Assembly (NCBI GenBank): GCA_963691705.1
Contig: OY829541.1
Location: forward strand, 32,004,719-32,068,718
Length of the DNA: 64,000 bases
From: Viola odorata
Taxonomy: Eukaryota > Streptophyta > Magnoliopsida > Malpighiales > Violaceae
Reading direction: 5' to 3'
Position 1 is the first letter of the stretch, and each line of letters starts with the position of its first letter. Both the position numbers and the translations under genes were made by a program. Shown here piece after piece: positions 45,931 through 57,534 of this stretch. The notes beneath the pieces are model-generated. The model made no database searches and was not told where the DNA came from. It worked only from the letters and a program-made list of their open reading frames with translations.

Positions 45931-47548
45931 CTAAAAATGACAAAAACACTCAGATTTACAAGGTAATGGAGGAAGATTAGCAGCAGCAGTTGCTAACAGA
46001 ATTGGATCACATGACAAGCTGTGAGGAAGCAATCCTTGACTAGCCAACTGTTCTTTCTTTATATGAGGAATTCTATAAGTATTGGAACCTATAATCCTCA
46101 TAATTTCAATCATGCATGACTGTAAAGTGATGAAAATACTGTCTGCCTTCACCTCAGAAAACTCCAAAAAAGATTTACTCACTACTTCCACTAATTGATT
46201 TAGGTTATTTGCACATTTCTTCTCTTGCAAGGATTGAATAGCTCTAAAAAAACCCTAAATCAAGTACATTTAAATCAAGGGATTTTGGTGGCTGACACAA
46301 CTGTGTAATGTTCAAGCCTAGACTCTCTACTGCAGCTAGGAAATCAATATCATCCTCATGTATATGTGTTTTAGCATTATCTTGCTGGATGATAATTGTT
46401 TGCATGAGGCTATCCCTCGGCCATTTATCCTTAATAGCTAGTAAAATATGTTCAATCATGAAGTGCCTAATTACCTGCCTATCAATTTTTTGAATTGGCT
46501 TAACTTCTAAAGTTCCAGCCATCCTATTTGAGTTGTTCCTAAGAGCAGCAACCTCTTGCACAAGTGGAAACACTCCTATTTTACCATCAAAAGTACAATT
46601 ACCATCACAGTCAAATCTAGGCCTAGCAATAGCTGTAAGGAACATTATTGGTACTCTTAATGATTCTTACAGGTTCATCTTCATCTGCCAGGAGGTAATA
46701 CGTCTGCACCTTCCTTGTTGTTTGAAACCACTTTTCATCAATATGGATGATATTTTGCATATCAGAGAAAGTGTTTCCAGCTGGAGGTGAGTTTGGATCC
46801 ACCATTGAAAGACAGTGACGAACCCTTTCAACTCTGTTTGCCTCTGTCAGTGTTGGTTTTATGGTGTTGCTGTGGCGCCTCAACTCTCCAGATTTCAACT
46901 TCAAAATCAAATAAATCTTCGAAACACCCAAGGCAGTTGCAAGAGATTTAAAGGTTGTTCTATCCCTTAAAGGAATATCTCGAATTCTGTTGAAGTCAAA
47001 TTCTACCATTTTTCTGCCACAATTCTTGACTCTACGTTGCGAGACATTGTGGTTGTCGGACTCCTGCCTCTTTTCCACAGCCGCTGAATTGAACGAATAC
47101 CAACTTGAAAATAATCAGCAACTTCATGTGTTGTGTTCTTGCGCAACTTTCCATTCACACTCCTTTCAAGAAGCATACTGTAGGTTGCGATTCTCTCCTC
47201 ATTACAGAGCTCTTTTTTTTTCCTTCTACCACCTACAATTATCACAACACAACATCATTGCAATTGTGCAAAAGTTTAACAACTTCAAATGAAAAGTTTA
47301 AGTTCGAATTACACTTAACTTGGAAGCCCATCGTCAGGTGTTGAGTTTTCATTTTGCCCAGTAGAACCTTCATTGATATCGTCGAGATTTAGCGCGTCGT
47401 GGCCCATACCTTCTTCCTCTTCTACTTCGGCATCCTCTCCATTTCGGAGGTTCTGCTCAACTGCTGAATCATTTACATGAAATTGGTCTGCCACAGGTAA
47501 TGGATTGTTGTGGAACAAATGGATAGGGTCGAAATCGTTGACAACCAT
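45931..47548 (-). pseudogene. Mariner-like transposase (DD39D) pseudogene
   Basis: The first exon starts MVVNDFDPIHLFHNNP at 47548 and ends near 47320 (donor gttaag). The second opens after attgtag near 47235 with GGRRKKKELCNEER. An N-terminal helix-turn-helix (THEVADYFQVGIRSIQRLW) precedes the catalytic core: IHIDEKWF, IIIQQDNAKTH and LDLNVLDLGFF. Counting from the second Asp, the third lies 39 residues on, as in plant mariners. At least three frameshifts (near 47060, 46640 and 46245) break the frame. It is a dead copy, although every catalytic Asp survives. Confidence 0.88.
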
Positions 47549-47929
47549 TGTTTCTTACGCTTGCCAAATCGAAATAGAAATGTTGCAGCGGTAGAAATAG
47601 AAAAGGATGGGTGGGAAGCGAAACGGAGGAAGTTAGTTTGCATTGTGCCCTGATAGCAAGGAATTAAGGGGGGAAATTGAAACTTTTAGATGTGAAAAAT
47701 TTCAAATTTAGGAGGGGTTAGGGTTTAGGAATGAAATTGGGTGAAAATTTGGGAGGGAAGTGGGAGGAGAATTGATGAAATGGTCGCGAGCTGAAAATGG
47801 TGAGAGGAAGAACACTGTAGCAGAGGACGCGCGTTAAATGAAGGGCAGCATGGTCATTACACACCCACGCACATTGAATTCTTAATCAGTGTGCCCGGTC
47901 GCGAAACGGACTTTTGCGACCGGAGGGAG
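45931..47929 (-). mobile_element. Truncated plant mariner-like element
   Basis: On the minus strand the 5' end is ctccctccggtcgcaaaag (47929 inward), with the target dinucleotide TA at 47930-47931. The transposase pseudogene follows. No matching inverted terminus was found between 44.8 and 45.93 kb, so the 3' end is lost or badly decayed. Confidence 0.75.
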
Positions 47930-47931
47930 TA

Positions 47932-48851
47932 CAATTTTTGTATATAGTAAAATATTTTAGTCTAGCTCCACCCCTCACTAAAATAATGTACGGAAGAGTG
48001 ATAATGGAACATCATCTTGGATAAAACAGCAACATTAGACCAACAAATAATATTGTTTTTTCATCTTTTTTAATTTCTCATTAAATATAAATATAAATAT
48101 AAATAAATAAAAGGAAGAGTGACTACTACAACAAGTTGTTTACAGTTACAAACAATGGGGATATCAGATATGTACAACAACCTAACTGTTCTCCGATTAT
48201 ACAACAATTGCTCTCATACCTAGCTACCTTAGCTCCTACACACACTTACACATCTTTGAACTACAACTCCAGACCAGGAAATTGTATTGACCACAACAAA
48301 CAAGCAAATACAATGCAATTTAAGAACCTTTTACTCTTCTTCGATGCTCAGTTAGCTACCCAATCAAGTGCCAAGCAAGCATACATAGCTCTGTTATGGA
48401 GGTTAAGACAAAAGGTTGCAAATTGCTTCTTCTAACAAGTAGTCTACATGGAGAAAAGCACCAAACAGCTCTTCTGCCTGTTACATCGCCTTGACTAAGA
48501 CGAGTAGGTCCTGCACGCTCTTCGTGGACAGAACTGTTTTCAGGAGAGCAAACCTCCATATACCCATAATAGAATACTGCAGAAAATAAAAAGGTCAACT
48601 TGAAAACAATTCCCAGATGCAGCACAAGCACCAGCATAGATGAACCGCTCTTGAGAATCTTTCCACGAAGATAATGGAAGTAATGTATCATTACTCGTAA
48701 CATATCACATATCACGTCTGTAACTAAGAATGGAACCTAACCGTATCATTTTAAATAAACTGCACCAACTGATTATTTTTTGCCCTCAGAAAAATGCGAA
48801 GAAAGTAACCACACCTGATTATCTCTCAGAATTGATGTGACGGGAAAACTT
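47932..48851 (-). other. 3' UTR of the MEKK1-like gene, with a spliced intron
   Basis: After the stop codon at 48852 the transcript seems to continue to about 48815, splice across 48814-48577 (gtgtgg...ttctgcag, 238 bp), and go on toward about 48130. The 48430-48576 portion is GC-richer. A 3' UTR intron can expose a transcript to nonsense-mediated decay. From 47932 to 48120 there is AT-rich spacer, including tandem ataaat. Confidence 0.5.
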
Positions 48852-51800
48852 CTACGACCGTCTACCAATGTAAGGAGATGCAGAACCCGAATTCGTTGGA
48901 AGCGGTCTCTTGACAAATGCATGGAGCAAGAGATGAGCAGCAGTGGGACGATCATCAGGATTAACTCTTAGGCATTGCAGGATAAAATCCCGTGCATCAG
49001 GTGAGAGAGAATCAGGCACAGGTGGCAGTTCACCTCTACCAATTCTAAACAGAGCTTGCATCTACAGTTACAAAAAGTGAAAAAGAAGTTAATACTTGAA
49101 GGGTTTAAGGTAATACTGCAATGGCATATGTCATCGCCCATGGAAAAACAAAAACTAACAGTTATATACTGAATGCCTAACTTTTTATAAAGATTATTTG
49201 TAAGCAAACCAGAACAAGAGCACCAAGAAACAGGTTTACCAAATTTTCACACGACACGCATCCGAGATATTGTAATTGTTGTACAAACTTATAAGAACTT
49301 GCCACTTACACTTTCCAAATGAGAATATGGAAGTTGGCGGGTTAACATCTCCAGCACAGTGCATCCAAGGCTCCATATATCTGCTGGAAGGCCATATCCT
49401 TGGTTTTTTCGATTGACAACCTGCAAACTGAAAAATATTAGAAACATACACACCAAAATATTTGAAATGATACATCCCAATAGTCTTAGGGAAAAATTAC
49501 ACAGGAAAATATCTTGCAATTAACCTCTTCTCTTCTTTTTTTAAGGCGATAGAAGTGCCAATGTACCACATATGAACAGACTCAATCCATCTGATTACCA
49601 AGCAAAAGGATCCAACAACTAACCGGATAGTTTCAGTATGAAAAAATGGAAGGACAACAAAGACTCAACCAGCAGTAATGACTATCCTCAACCATCTGTC
49701 AGCCCTAAGATTATTAAGACTGAGTGTGATAGAGCGAGAAAACGTGAGAAAATCCCATGGATTAAGTCACACTCCACCCTCATACACTTGTTAAATTCCA
49801 GTATTTGAATTTCAGCCTTATGTGTCTCTGTTTTTGTAACTTTCTGTTTGATGCATGCAGTTCGAATATATAACTTTTGCTCCACACTAAATGGCATCAG
49901 GAACTTGGTATTCTTTCATTAACATATGCTTCACAATTCAGGAACTAAGAAACACATCTGAAAAACATCATCCAAATTTAACCACTCAAGATTTACCAAG
50001 AGAATAAAATTCCCTCTAAAATACATCACAAGCGTTTGCTCCACACTAAGTGGCATCAGGAACTTGGAATTCTTTCATTACCACATGCGTCAAAAATTCA
50101 GGAACTAAGAAACACATCTGAAAAGCATCATCCAAATTTAACCACTCAAGATTTACCAAGAGAATAAAATTCCCTCTAAAAGACATCACACATACCAATC
50201 AGCTTAAGCCAGCAAAATCATACTGTTAACCATCTTCACTAAATTAACAAGTGCCATAAAGCTCATGACGGCTTGCATAAGTGATGTATTATTTTGATAA
50301 GCTTAATGTGACAATAATTGAATTTTTCCAAACCAAAAGGCACAGAAGCAAACCTCAGGAGCCATCCACAATGCAGTCCCCTTGCAAGATTTAACATCGT
50401 TAAATTTCGTGGCCTGGAACGAGAAAACAGGAAAATATTAAGAACAGCCAAGGCTATCTTGAATCTCTGATGATTTATGATAAGAGAATATCAGCTGAAT
50501 AAAGATGGTCAAACCTTGGCTAATCCGAAATCTGCAAGCTTAACAGATCCACTTGCATCAACTAATATGTTTGCACATTTGATATCCCTGAAACCCAGAA
50601 AAAAGATGGTCATAACACTGCAGAAAATAAGTAACACAAAATATGTGCTGGTGTGTACACTTGGAACTCATGCATTCACATGTATGCATCATGATTCAAG
50701 TATATGCAGAATTACATTTGACAACTACCAACAGATCTAATGCTTCAATTGTCAGTACGTAAAACCAAACTTCTCCAACAAGAAATTATTATGACTAGGC
50801 AAATGCGCATAAGAAGTGTCTGTGTGTGTGTGTGTGTGTGTGCGCGTGTATCTCATAGATGACTCCTTTGTTGGCTTCTCTTAACTTGCATTTCAGATCG
50901 TAAGATTACAGTGTCAAATGTTTTGCTAGTAGAAGCTACTCATTCAAAAACTGTAGCAGTGGGAGTAGCCCTACTAGAAACCATAGTGCTCCTAAAGTTA
51001 ACCGAGAACCATGAACAATGAACTAAAAGGTGATAGATTCGATCTTCAATGAGCATGATGCTTCAGAAATCTTTCTGGAAGGCAAAAACAATGAAACTAT
51101 AACAGGAGAACAACACATGGAAGACCAGCACGTTTTTGAGTTATGAAGATAGAATAATATGTCAAACTGCAATAAAACAAATATCTTATCCGATATAACC
51201 CATCATAAATAAGATACACGGAATAAAACTGCCATAGGCAAAGTATATAAAAAATGGCAGTCAATTCACTCATATCACCTGTGCACTACATTTCGGTCAT
51301 GAAGATATTTCAAACCACGCAAAATCTGCCTTGTGTACGCAGAAACTTGGGAATCTCGGAGGTTGTATCTTTGATAGAGATTTAAAAGGGAGCCTTTAGT
51401 TACAAGCTCTAGAAAGATGTATAGTTTTGATTCATCCTGCAAAAAGTGAAAACACGAAACAAATCAATAAACAAACCTATGCACTGACAGTGACAACATA
51501 ACGATCTAAAATGAGAAAGAAAGCTACGAAAAATGAAATGTCCCTATAAAAATGTGATTTTTTCATACTAAGTCCCACTCAAGTCGTTGTATCAGTATGT
51601 ATTCTATTACTCATTATTCCCAAATCCCAAATCCCAAATCAACTAATCGTTTAGCAAGTCCCTAAGGAGATTGAGAGATTAACCATTTCCAATCTTGGGC
51701 CCCAGTCAGTTAATAAGTACTATTCAGGAAATTTCTTTCCCTATAAGGTAGGATATTAGAATTATAAAGTGCTTTTTTTCCCATTAGACATTTGTTTCCT

Positions 51801-54800
51801 TCCTATATGGATAGAAAGGATTATGGATAAGGACACCTAAACCATGCTTCAATTGGCCATTGAAAAATTGAAACTGACAGTTTCTTCTTTTCTTCTTATG
51901 CTGATTTAAGAATGTTTTTATTTCTTCTGCATATTTTTTCCTATTCCAGGAAAAAACCGATTGAAGCTGCAGACGTCAAGTTAGAACCTAGTGTCTATTC
52001 TAGGTTGATGCATCTTTTCCTTCCTTTCTCCAAATGACAGACTTTTCACGTTGAGTTCCATCATCACTAAAATATTATCACAAGAGAATAGACTGTGTAA
52101 ACTCACTCTTTCTACCAGCTGGGTGGAATTGTAGTCTTTCAATCTAACAACTTTTCATTTCCATATACTACATTGCATCAGAAATATCTATCATGAAAGA
52201 TGGAAACTCTTTTGTATTGGGAACAGCTAAAGACATTATTTCAGTGACCAATTTCAACTTTTATCATTGATTAACTAGTTCCACTTGTGTGTCAAACAAC
52301 AAAATCATTCAAGGCTTTTTCTCCAAGCTCATAGCATGCTCCTAAAGATATCATCCCCTCTCACAGGAACTTAACACCCTCTGTAAAAGAATTACAAGAG
52401 CATAGTTTGGCCCTTCAGTGAATACATATATGATAAAGTATCTAAACGCAAACAGATAACTGTCAGAGTAGCTATTTAAAAAAAGAAAAAACTAAATGCA
52501 CTGACAGTTTATTTCCTTTTGCGTCTCTCTCCCAAAATTGTCAAAAGAGTTGGGTATAATTTGTGTCTCCCAGTTAAACAAAGCATCAAATTGACAGTGA
52601 TTAGGTGCAACAATCACAAGGCAAAACAGCCCAATGCTCCTTTGGCAAATTTTTGAACCATTGATTTTTAGCTTTACCAAAGATGGCCTGGTTTTTACAG
52701 TGTTGTTTTATATGGCTCTAATTAACAAGTACTTAATGTTGTCATCAGCTGTGTTATGATGACCTATAAACTTCTATAAAATGCTAGTCGTGAGGATCAA
52801 ACCATGATATAGTGGCAAAGAAGTTCCTTATTCACTGTCAGGTTTGAACCCCATAATTCCTCTGCCCTAGAGCAAGCTCTAATATTGAATACAGAAAGAA
52901 AAAGAATAGTAAGGTGTCTCAGGAAATAGAAATTCCAATCAAGAAAAAACTATAACTCAAAATATGGAAGTTACAAAGTTACCAGTTAGCAGGTACCAAG
53001 GCCTCAATAGAAATGTCTTCTGCGCTTCATGCATTTCAAACATTTATATGGTGGATAGATAATTTTCTCATAATAATAACCAGATTAGCTCATTATACTA
53101 AGGTATAAATTGTTTGAAAGGCATGCTATCTATACTATTTATAATACTCCATACTATATTCCTTCATGAGGGAAAGGTGTAAATTGTTTCAACACATACT
53201 ATCTATACTCCATGCTTCTGAAAAACAGAGAGAAAAATATATGCTCTGGTTCTAAAATTTGAAGCGATTCAAGATAAAATACAGAAATATCATACTCAAA
53301 GCATCCTTTCCATCTATAATCCAAGATTAAGGTTCATTGAAAAAATTTGGGCATTCAATTAGTTAAAATGGAAGCTACAGTTTACACCCTGGAGTAACAC
53401 CAATCCCATCCCAATCATCATATGAAGATTTGCTGAAGTCCACCACAGAAGATGTTTAACAAAATAGGCATATGTAAAAAGAGCACAAAAGAAACATAGT
53501 GTGACGTCACTTCCTTTAGATGCAATCAAAGTACTTAGTTTTTTTACAAAGAAAGAAACCAGTACCTTATCAGTGCCATAATACTGAACTATGTTTTCAT
53601 GCTCGAACTGACTTAAAAGAGCAATCTCCTGAAAACACACGAGCATATTTCATCAAGAGAAACACGAGAAACATTAAGGTGTCAAAAACCATATTCACGG
53701 AAGAGAAACATAATCAAACGATGCTGCTATGATTTGGTACGAGATAAGCATGAATCACCTGCTCGAGTTGATAAATACTTTGCTTCCCCTGACTTCCTTG
53801 ATCAAGTAAGGAGACCTCCTTGACAGCAAAAAAGAACCCATCGCTGCGATAGACAAAAAATTAATTAACCACAGCAACATAGAAATGTCTTTCAACGAAA
53901 GCTCATCTTTAAACAATAACTTATAGATAGACCCACTAATAGGTTTCGCCTAACGAGACAGAAAATCATGCATCTCTTGTTTCACATCCAAATACACTTC
54001 TTAAGGGAAAGAGCAAACTATCAAAGACATTAGTAAGGAGAAATCCTTTAGAAGTTAAGTATAGCCTAAGAGACTATAATGGCTTCATATGAACACCAAA
54101 TGATCACCAAAAAAATACAATCTGTAATCTCTCTCTTCCCAATAGAAAAGCTACTAATCGAAATGTACATCCGGGATCTTGACTGATCCAAGACATCTAT
54201 TATGTCATGATTCTACAGCCAACTATATTTGGAGCCGGAAGATCTCAACTTTCAGAATATCACTTAGTTACCTACACAGCATTAATACCCTATCATATTA
54301 ATGCAGGAAAGGTGAGCAAAAACACTTATCTCTATTGAACTGCAATGGCAGACCTTAAAACATCATCAAGGGTTAGAGCAAAAGTGCAAGGATTTTAAGT
54401 TTCTAATAGCTTCATGTACATCACAGTCTACTTAAAAATAAATGATCAAAGAATCCCGCACATCAGGTCTGATACTCATTCCTCACTTAAATAGGGGTGG
54501 GGCAGATATAATTCCACAATGCTACAATTAAGTCAAAACTAATCCTAAATTCAGCAGTTTGTAACTTCAGACTTTCAAAAAGTAAGCAAACTCACCCACT
54601 ATTAAAGCATGTTAGAAGAAATTTTGAACATAATCAGAGAGATAGAAATGACAACACTAATCAAAAACAAAGATACCAAACTATAATCAGGAGAGATGCA
54701 TATGCATACTAACAAAGGGGTAAAATAATGACAAAATTAACAACACTAGTTCAGTACTTACTCAGAGATTCCTTCATACACCGATCCAAATGACCCACGT

Positions 54801-55693
54801 CCCAAAAGCTCACCCTTTTCCCAATAAGTAATATTCCTTCTAAACCTCACGTTGGGTGAAATATTAGTTGGATCCGTGGTGGTACTGGATGAATCGTCAT
54901 CATTAGACGTGGAAAATGAACATGAGCCCTCCGATAATAACAAATTTTCCTCCACCACTTCCAGCCTCCCATTTAACGCAGCCCCTACAGCTTGAGCACG
55001 CCCTTGTCTTTCTTCTCCAACTTCACTTCCTTGTATTTTGTCTTCTTCATCGTCAGAACTGAAATCTCTGTTAACAATTTTAAAAGATGCTCTCTCACTT
55101 TCTGGCGCAAAATCTCTCAGTATATCCCAAGTGGAACACTTATCATCCATCAGTGGTAGCGACATTGATGGGGGAGGCTTTAGTAATGGAGGCCTAACCC
55201 CTTTAATCCCTCCTCCTAATAATACAACCTCTACAGGGCAGCACGTCTTCAACTCAGCTGACTCAGTAGCCTCACCCTCCTCGATTCTAAGGGTATCCAA
55301 AACCCTAGCACACAATTTAATTTCTTGTTGCTCTTGATCCTGCTCCTGCTCCTGAAGTATGACTTCCTTTACCTTGCGACTATTGGACCCATACCTGGAC
55401 CGGGGCAGGATGTCGGAAGCTGAGCGAACCTTCATCGCCTCCCACGCGGCCGTCGGGATAGCGAAATCCTCGGGTCCAGAGAGGCCCAGGCTCCGACAAA
55501 TCCGGTCGAACTCGCCTTCAGTTCCTTCAATCCGGAAGCTAGTCCGATCCGATAGGTCAAGCGAGCGCGTGACTAAAGAAGAGGACGAAGAGGAGTCGGT
55601 GAGGGACGAACTGCAAGACCCTGCCTCGTAGTCAATGTGCTTAGCCGCATTCCGGCGTTCCAGCCTCCGCCCCGGCCGTTGCCTGGGGTCCAT
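48852..55693 (-). CDS. MEKK1-like MAP kinase kinase kinase, 563 aa, eight coding exons
   Basis: The exons are 55693-54762, 53843-53759, 53628-53566, 51436-51279, 50587-50515, 50413-50354, 49420-49310 and 49061-48852. The joined frame is 564 codons. The N-terminus carries MEKK1-family words: RRLERRNAAKHIDYEAG, EFDRICRSLGLSGPEDFA and GGGIKGVRPPLLKPPP. The kinase domain has GRGSFGSVYEG (about 293-303), FAVKEV (Lys319), HRDIKCAN (Asp414), DFG (432-434) and WMAPE. The substrate-loop segment reads SCKGTALWMAPE where relatives have GTPFW. Arabidopsis MEKK1 acts in pathogen, wounding and stress MAPK cascades, and the same role is inferred here. An in-frame ATG at 55741 would add 16 residues, but MDPRQRPG at 55693 fits the family start better. 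Confidence 0.93.
49876..50193. repeat. 159-bp tandem duplication in a MEKK1-like intron
   Basis: The segment beginning tttgctccacactaa at 49876 recurs at 50035 (aatggc becomes agtggc). The two copies differ at only a few positions. It lies in the intron between coding exons 6 and 7 and does not touch the splice sites. Confidence 0.85.
50820..50848. repeat. (TG)n microsatellite in a MEKK1-like intron
   Basis: A run of about 11 TG dinucleotides grading into GCGCGTG lies in the intron between exons 4 and 5. It is a likely polymorphic marker. Confidence 0.9.
51437..53565 (-). other. Large third intron of the MEKK1-like gene
   Basis: This 2.1-kb intron separates the exons ending GTDK and starting DESKLYIF, within the kinase N-lobe. 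It has AT-rich single-copy texture. No transposon ends were noticed. Confidence 0.7.
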
Positions 55694-55870
55694 GGTGCCG
55701 GTCCGCTTTCTACGGGTAAAGATTTGAGGTATGTGATGCATAGAGAACTAAATCCATCAAAATATAATCGACAACAAAATCTCACAAACAACAGCAACAG
55801 CAACAGCAACAACAACAGGTTTTCTGTCACTTGACCGGCGGAAAATCGGAGATTGAGGTGAAGTGAATTT
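55694..55870 (-). promoter_or_regulatory. 5' leader of the MEKK1-like gene, with a CAA/CAG repeat
   Basis: At 55783-55818 the plus strand reads a run of caacag and caa units, which is a CTG/TTG-rich leader on the mRNA strand. The sequence between it and the start codon has no stop in the frame of the upstream ATG at 55741. Leader and coding frame therefore abut. Confidence 0.5.
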
Positions 55871-56407
55871 GGTTGAGATATTTTGCTGACCAAATGAATC
55901 GTCAAGGTTGAACTGAGGTGTAGAGAGAGAGGGGAGTAAAACGCGGTGCCACGTGGCGAGAAAGAAGAGGGTTAGTGGGATTGCTGAGTTGGAATGCAAA
56001 GATGTGTGTTTGTGGTGTTTGTCTTGTACTTATTGTCGACTTTGTTTCCTCTCTTTTGTTTCTATGTGAAACGTACTTCTTTCTCCGTACAGAATTCGCA
56101 GCTGTTTTTTCCTTTTTTCTATACATAAAAATGCATGTCACACAGGATATTTAAAATTTTGAACTCTTTTTTTTGTTGGTAAATTTGAGATTTAGTTCTA
56201 CTTACATTATAAAAAATGTTATTAATATCACTAATTTACCGGCTCATTTATAAATCTTATTAGAGTGTTAAAAAATTAGAACAAATTGAAAACCAAAACG
56301 AACCAAATCGGTTTCGAAAAATTGTATGCGTGAAAACAAAATCAAAACAGTTTGAAATGCTTTTGTGTGAAAAAAAAATTTGACTGCAAATCAAACTATA
56401 AAGCAGA
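55871..56407. other. Region upstream of the MEKK1-like gene
   Basis: The first 200 bp probably hold the promoter, including a gccacgtggc palindrome (an ACGT-core G-box) at about 55950. From 56150 the sequence is AT-rich with no gene. Confidence 0.45.
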
Positions 56408-57534
56408 CTGTTAGATATTGCTACAGGAATAATTGACGACCCAAGCCCACTACGAGAAGTCAGCCCGGGCCTAGGGTTACAAACGTTAATCGTCGCGAGA
56501 AGAAGCATTTTTGGGCTGAACCAAGACTGCTGGCCTAGGCAGCACCAGGCCCGGCCAGGCTTGCTAGCCTGGTCAGGCAAGCCGGCCTAGGCTGCACCTA
56601 GCTTGGTCAAGCCACGCTAGATAGCTACAGACACGAAATGACCGAAGCGATTTTTTTCTCAATGACGAGCACGTGTTTCACATTCTTGTACAACTATTAG
56701 AGTTGATCAACATGATCTTCTAGGAAGAACCGTCACGGCAAATGATACGAGCCTGAGTAGGAGCCCAGCCGCACCTACCGCATCCGTGCCCTTGCCGCCC
56801 GCCGGAGCCATCACACGCTCTCGCGCAAGGACCCTGCAAGCGAGGCTAAGCTCTCTGATCCATGCGGAGCTGAAGGCCGAAGCCTCACTGGAGTCAGCCA
56901 TCCTGCGCGCGCCCCAGCCGCGCCTTGTCTCGCTCGTGTACGCTAGATTCACAACGCCCGAAGATGATTCTGCCAGAAACGGCACTTGACCGTTTGTCAC
57001 CAAAACGGCTCTTGTCCGATTCGTTCAAAACGGCTCTTGTCCGTTTCGCTTAATCGGCACCTGACCGTTTCACTCAGCCATTGCCGTTTCACTCATTTGT
57101 CTCGCGTGCCGATTGCTCAAAACGGCTCTTGTCCGATTCGTTCAAAACGGCTCTTGTCCGTTTCGCTTAATCGGCACCTGACCGTTTCACTCAGCCATTG
57201 CCGTTTCACTCATCTGTCTCGCGTGCCGATTGCTCAAAAACGGCTCCTGCCCGTTTCTCGTGTCCAGAAGCGCGCGTTGACTGAAGTTTAAGTTGTTTGA
57301 CTTTATTTATCCAGGTGGATTTTATTGTTGTTAATTAAGAGCACTTTTAAGTAGTTAAGCGCAAGTAAACTTCTTAATTAGGGTTTTGCGCATCTCTTTT
57401 CTTATAAAGAGCATGGCGCTGCTATTGTTATTTCTTAGACGTTATTTGATAAACAAAACCAGAAGAGTTTTTCTTCAACTGATCTCCAAGATCCTTGACT
57501 CGCCGTCGAAACGGGTCAAAAATAATATATTTCC
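56408..57534 (+). mobile_element. Remnant of a Ty3/gypsy-like element with LTR-like end
   Basis: A GC-rich part (56420-57000) contains a short frame reading AGAITRSRARTLQARL, resembling the 'GPITRSRAK' segment of gypsy polyproteins. From 57250 to 57530 the sequence has LTR-like features: aattagggttttgcgc, a TATA-like cttataaag at about 57401, and a short leader. The Athila-like LTR starting at 57535 cuts it off. Lineage and limits are uncertain. Confidence 0.45.
57001..57234. repeat. 117-bp tandem duplication
   Basis: Two copies start caaaacggctcttgtcc at 57001 and 57118 and differ at one or two bases (catttgtc and catctgtc). Within each copy the word aaaacggctcttgtccg is itself repeated with a short interval. 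It is part of the gypsy remnant. Confidence 0.88.
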
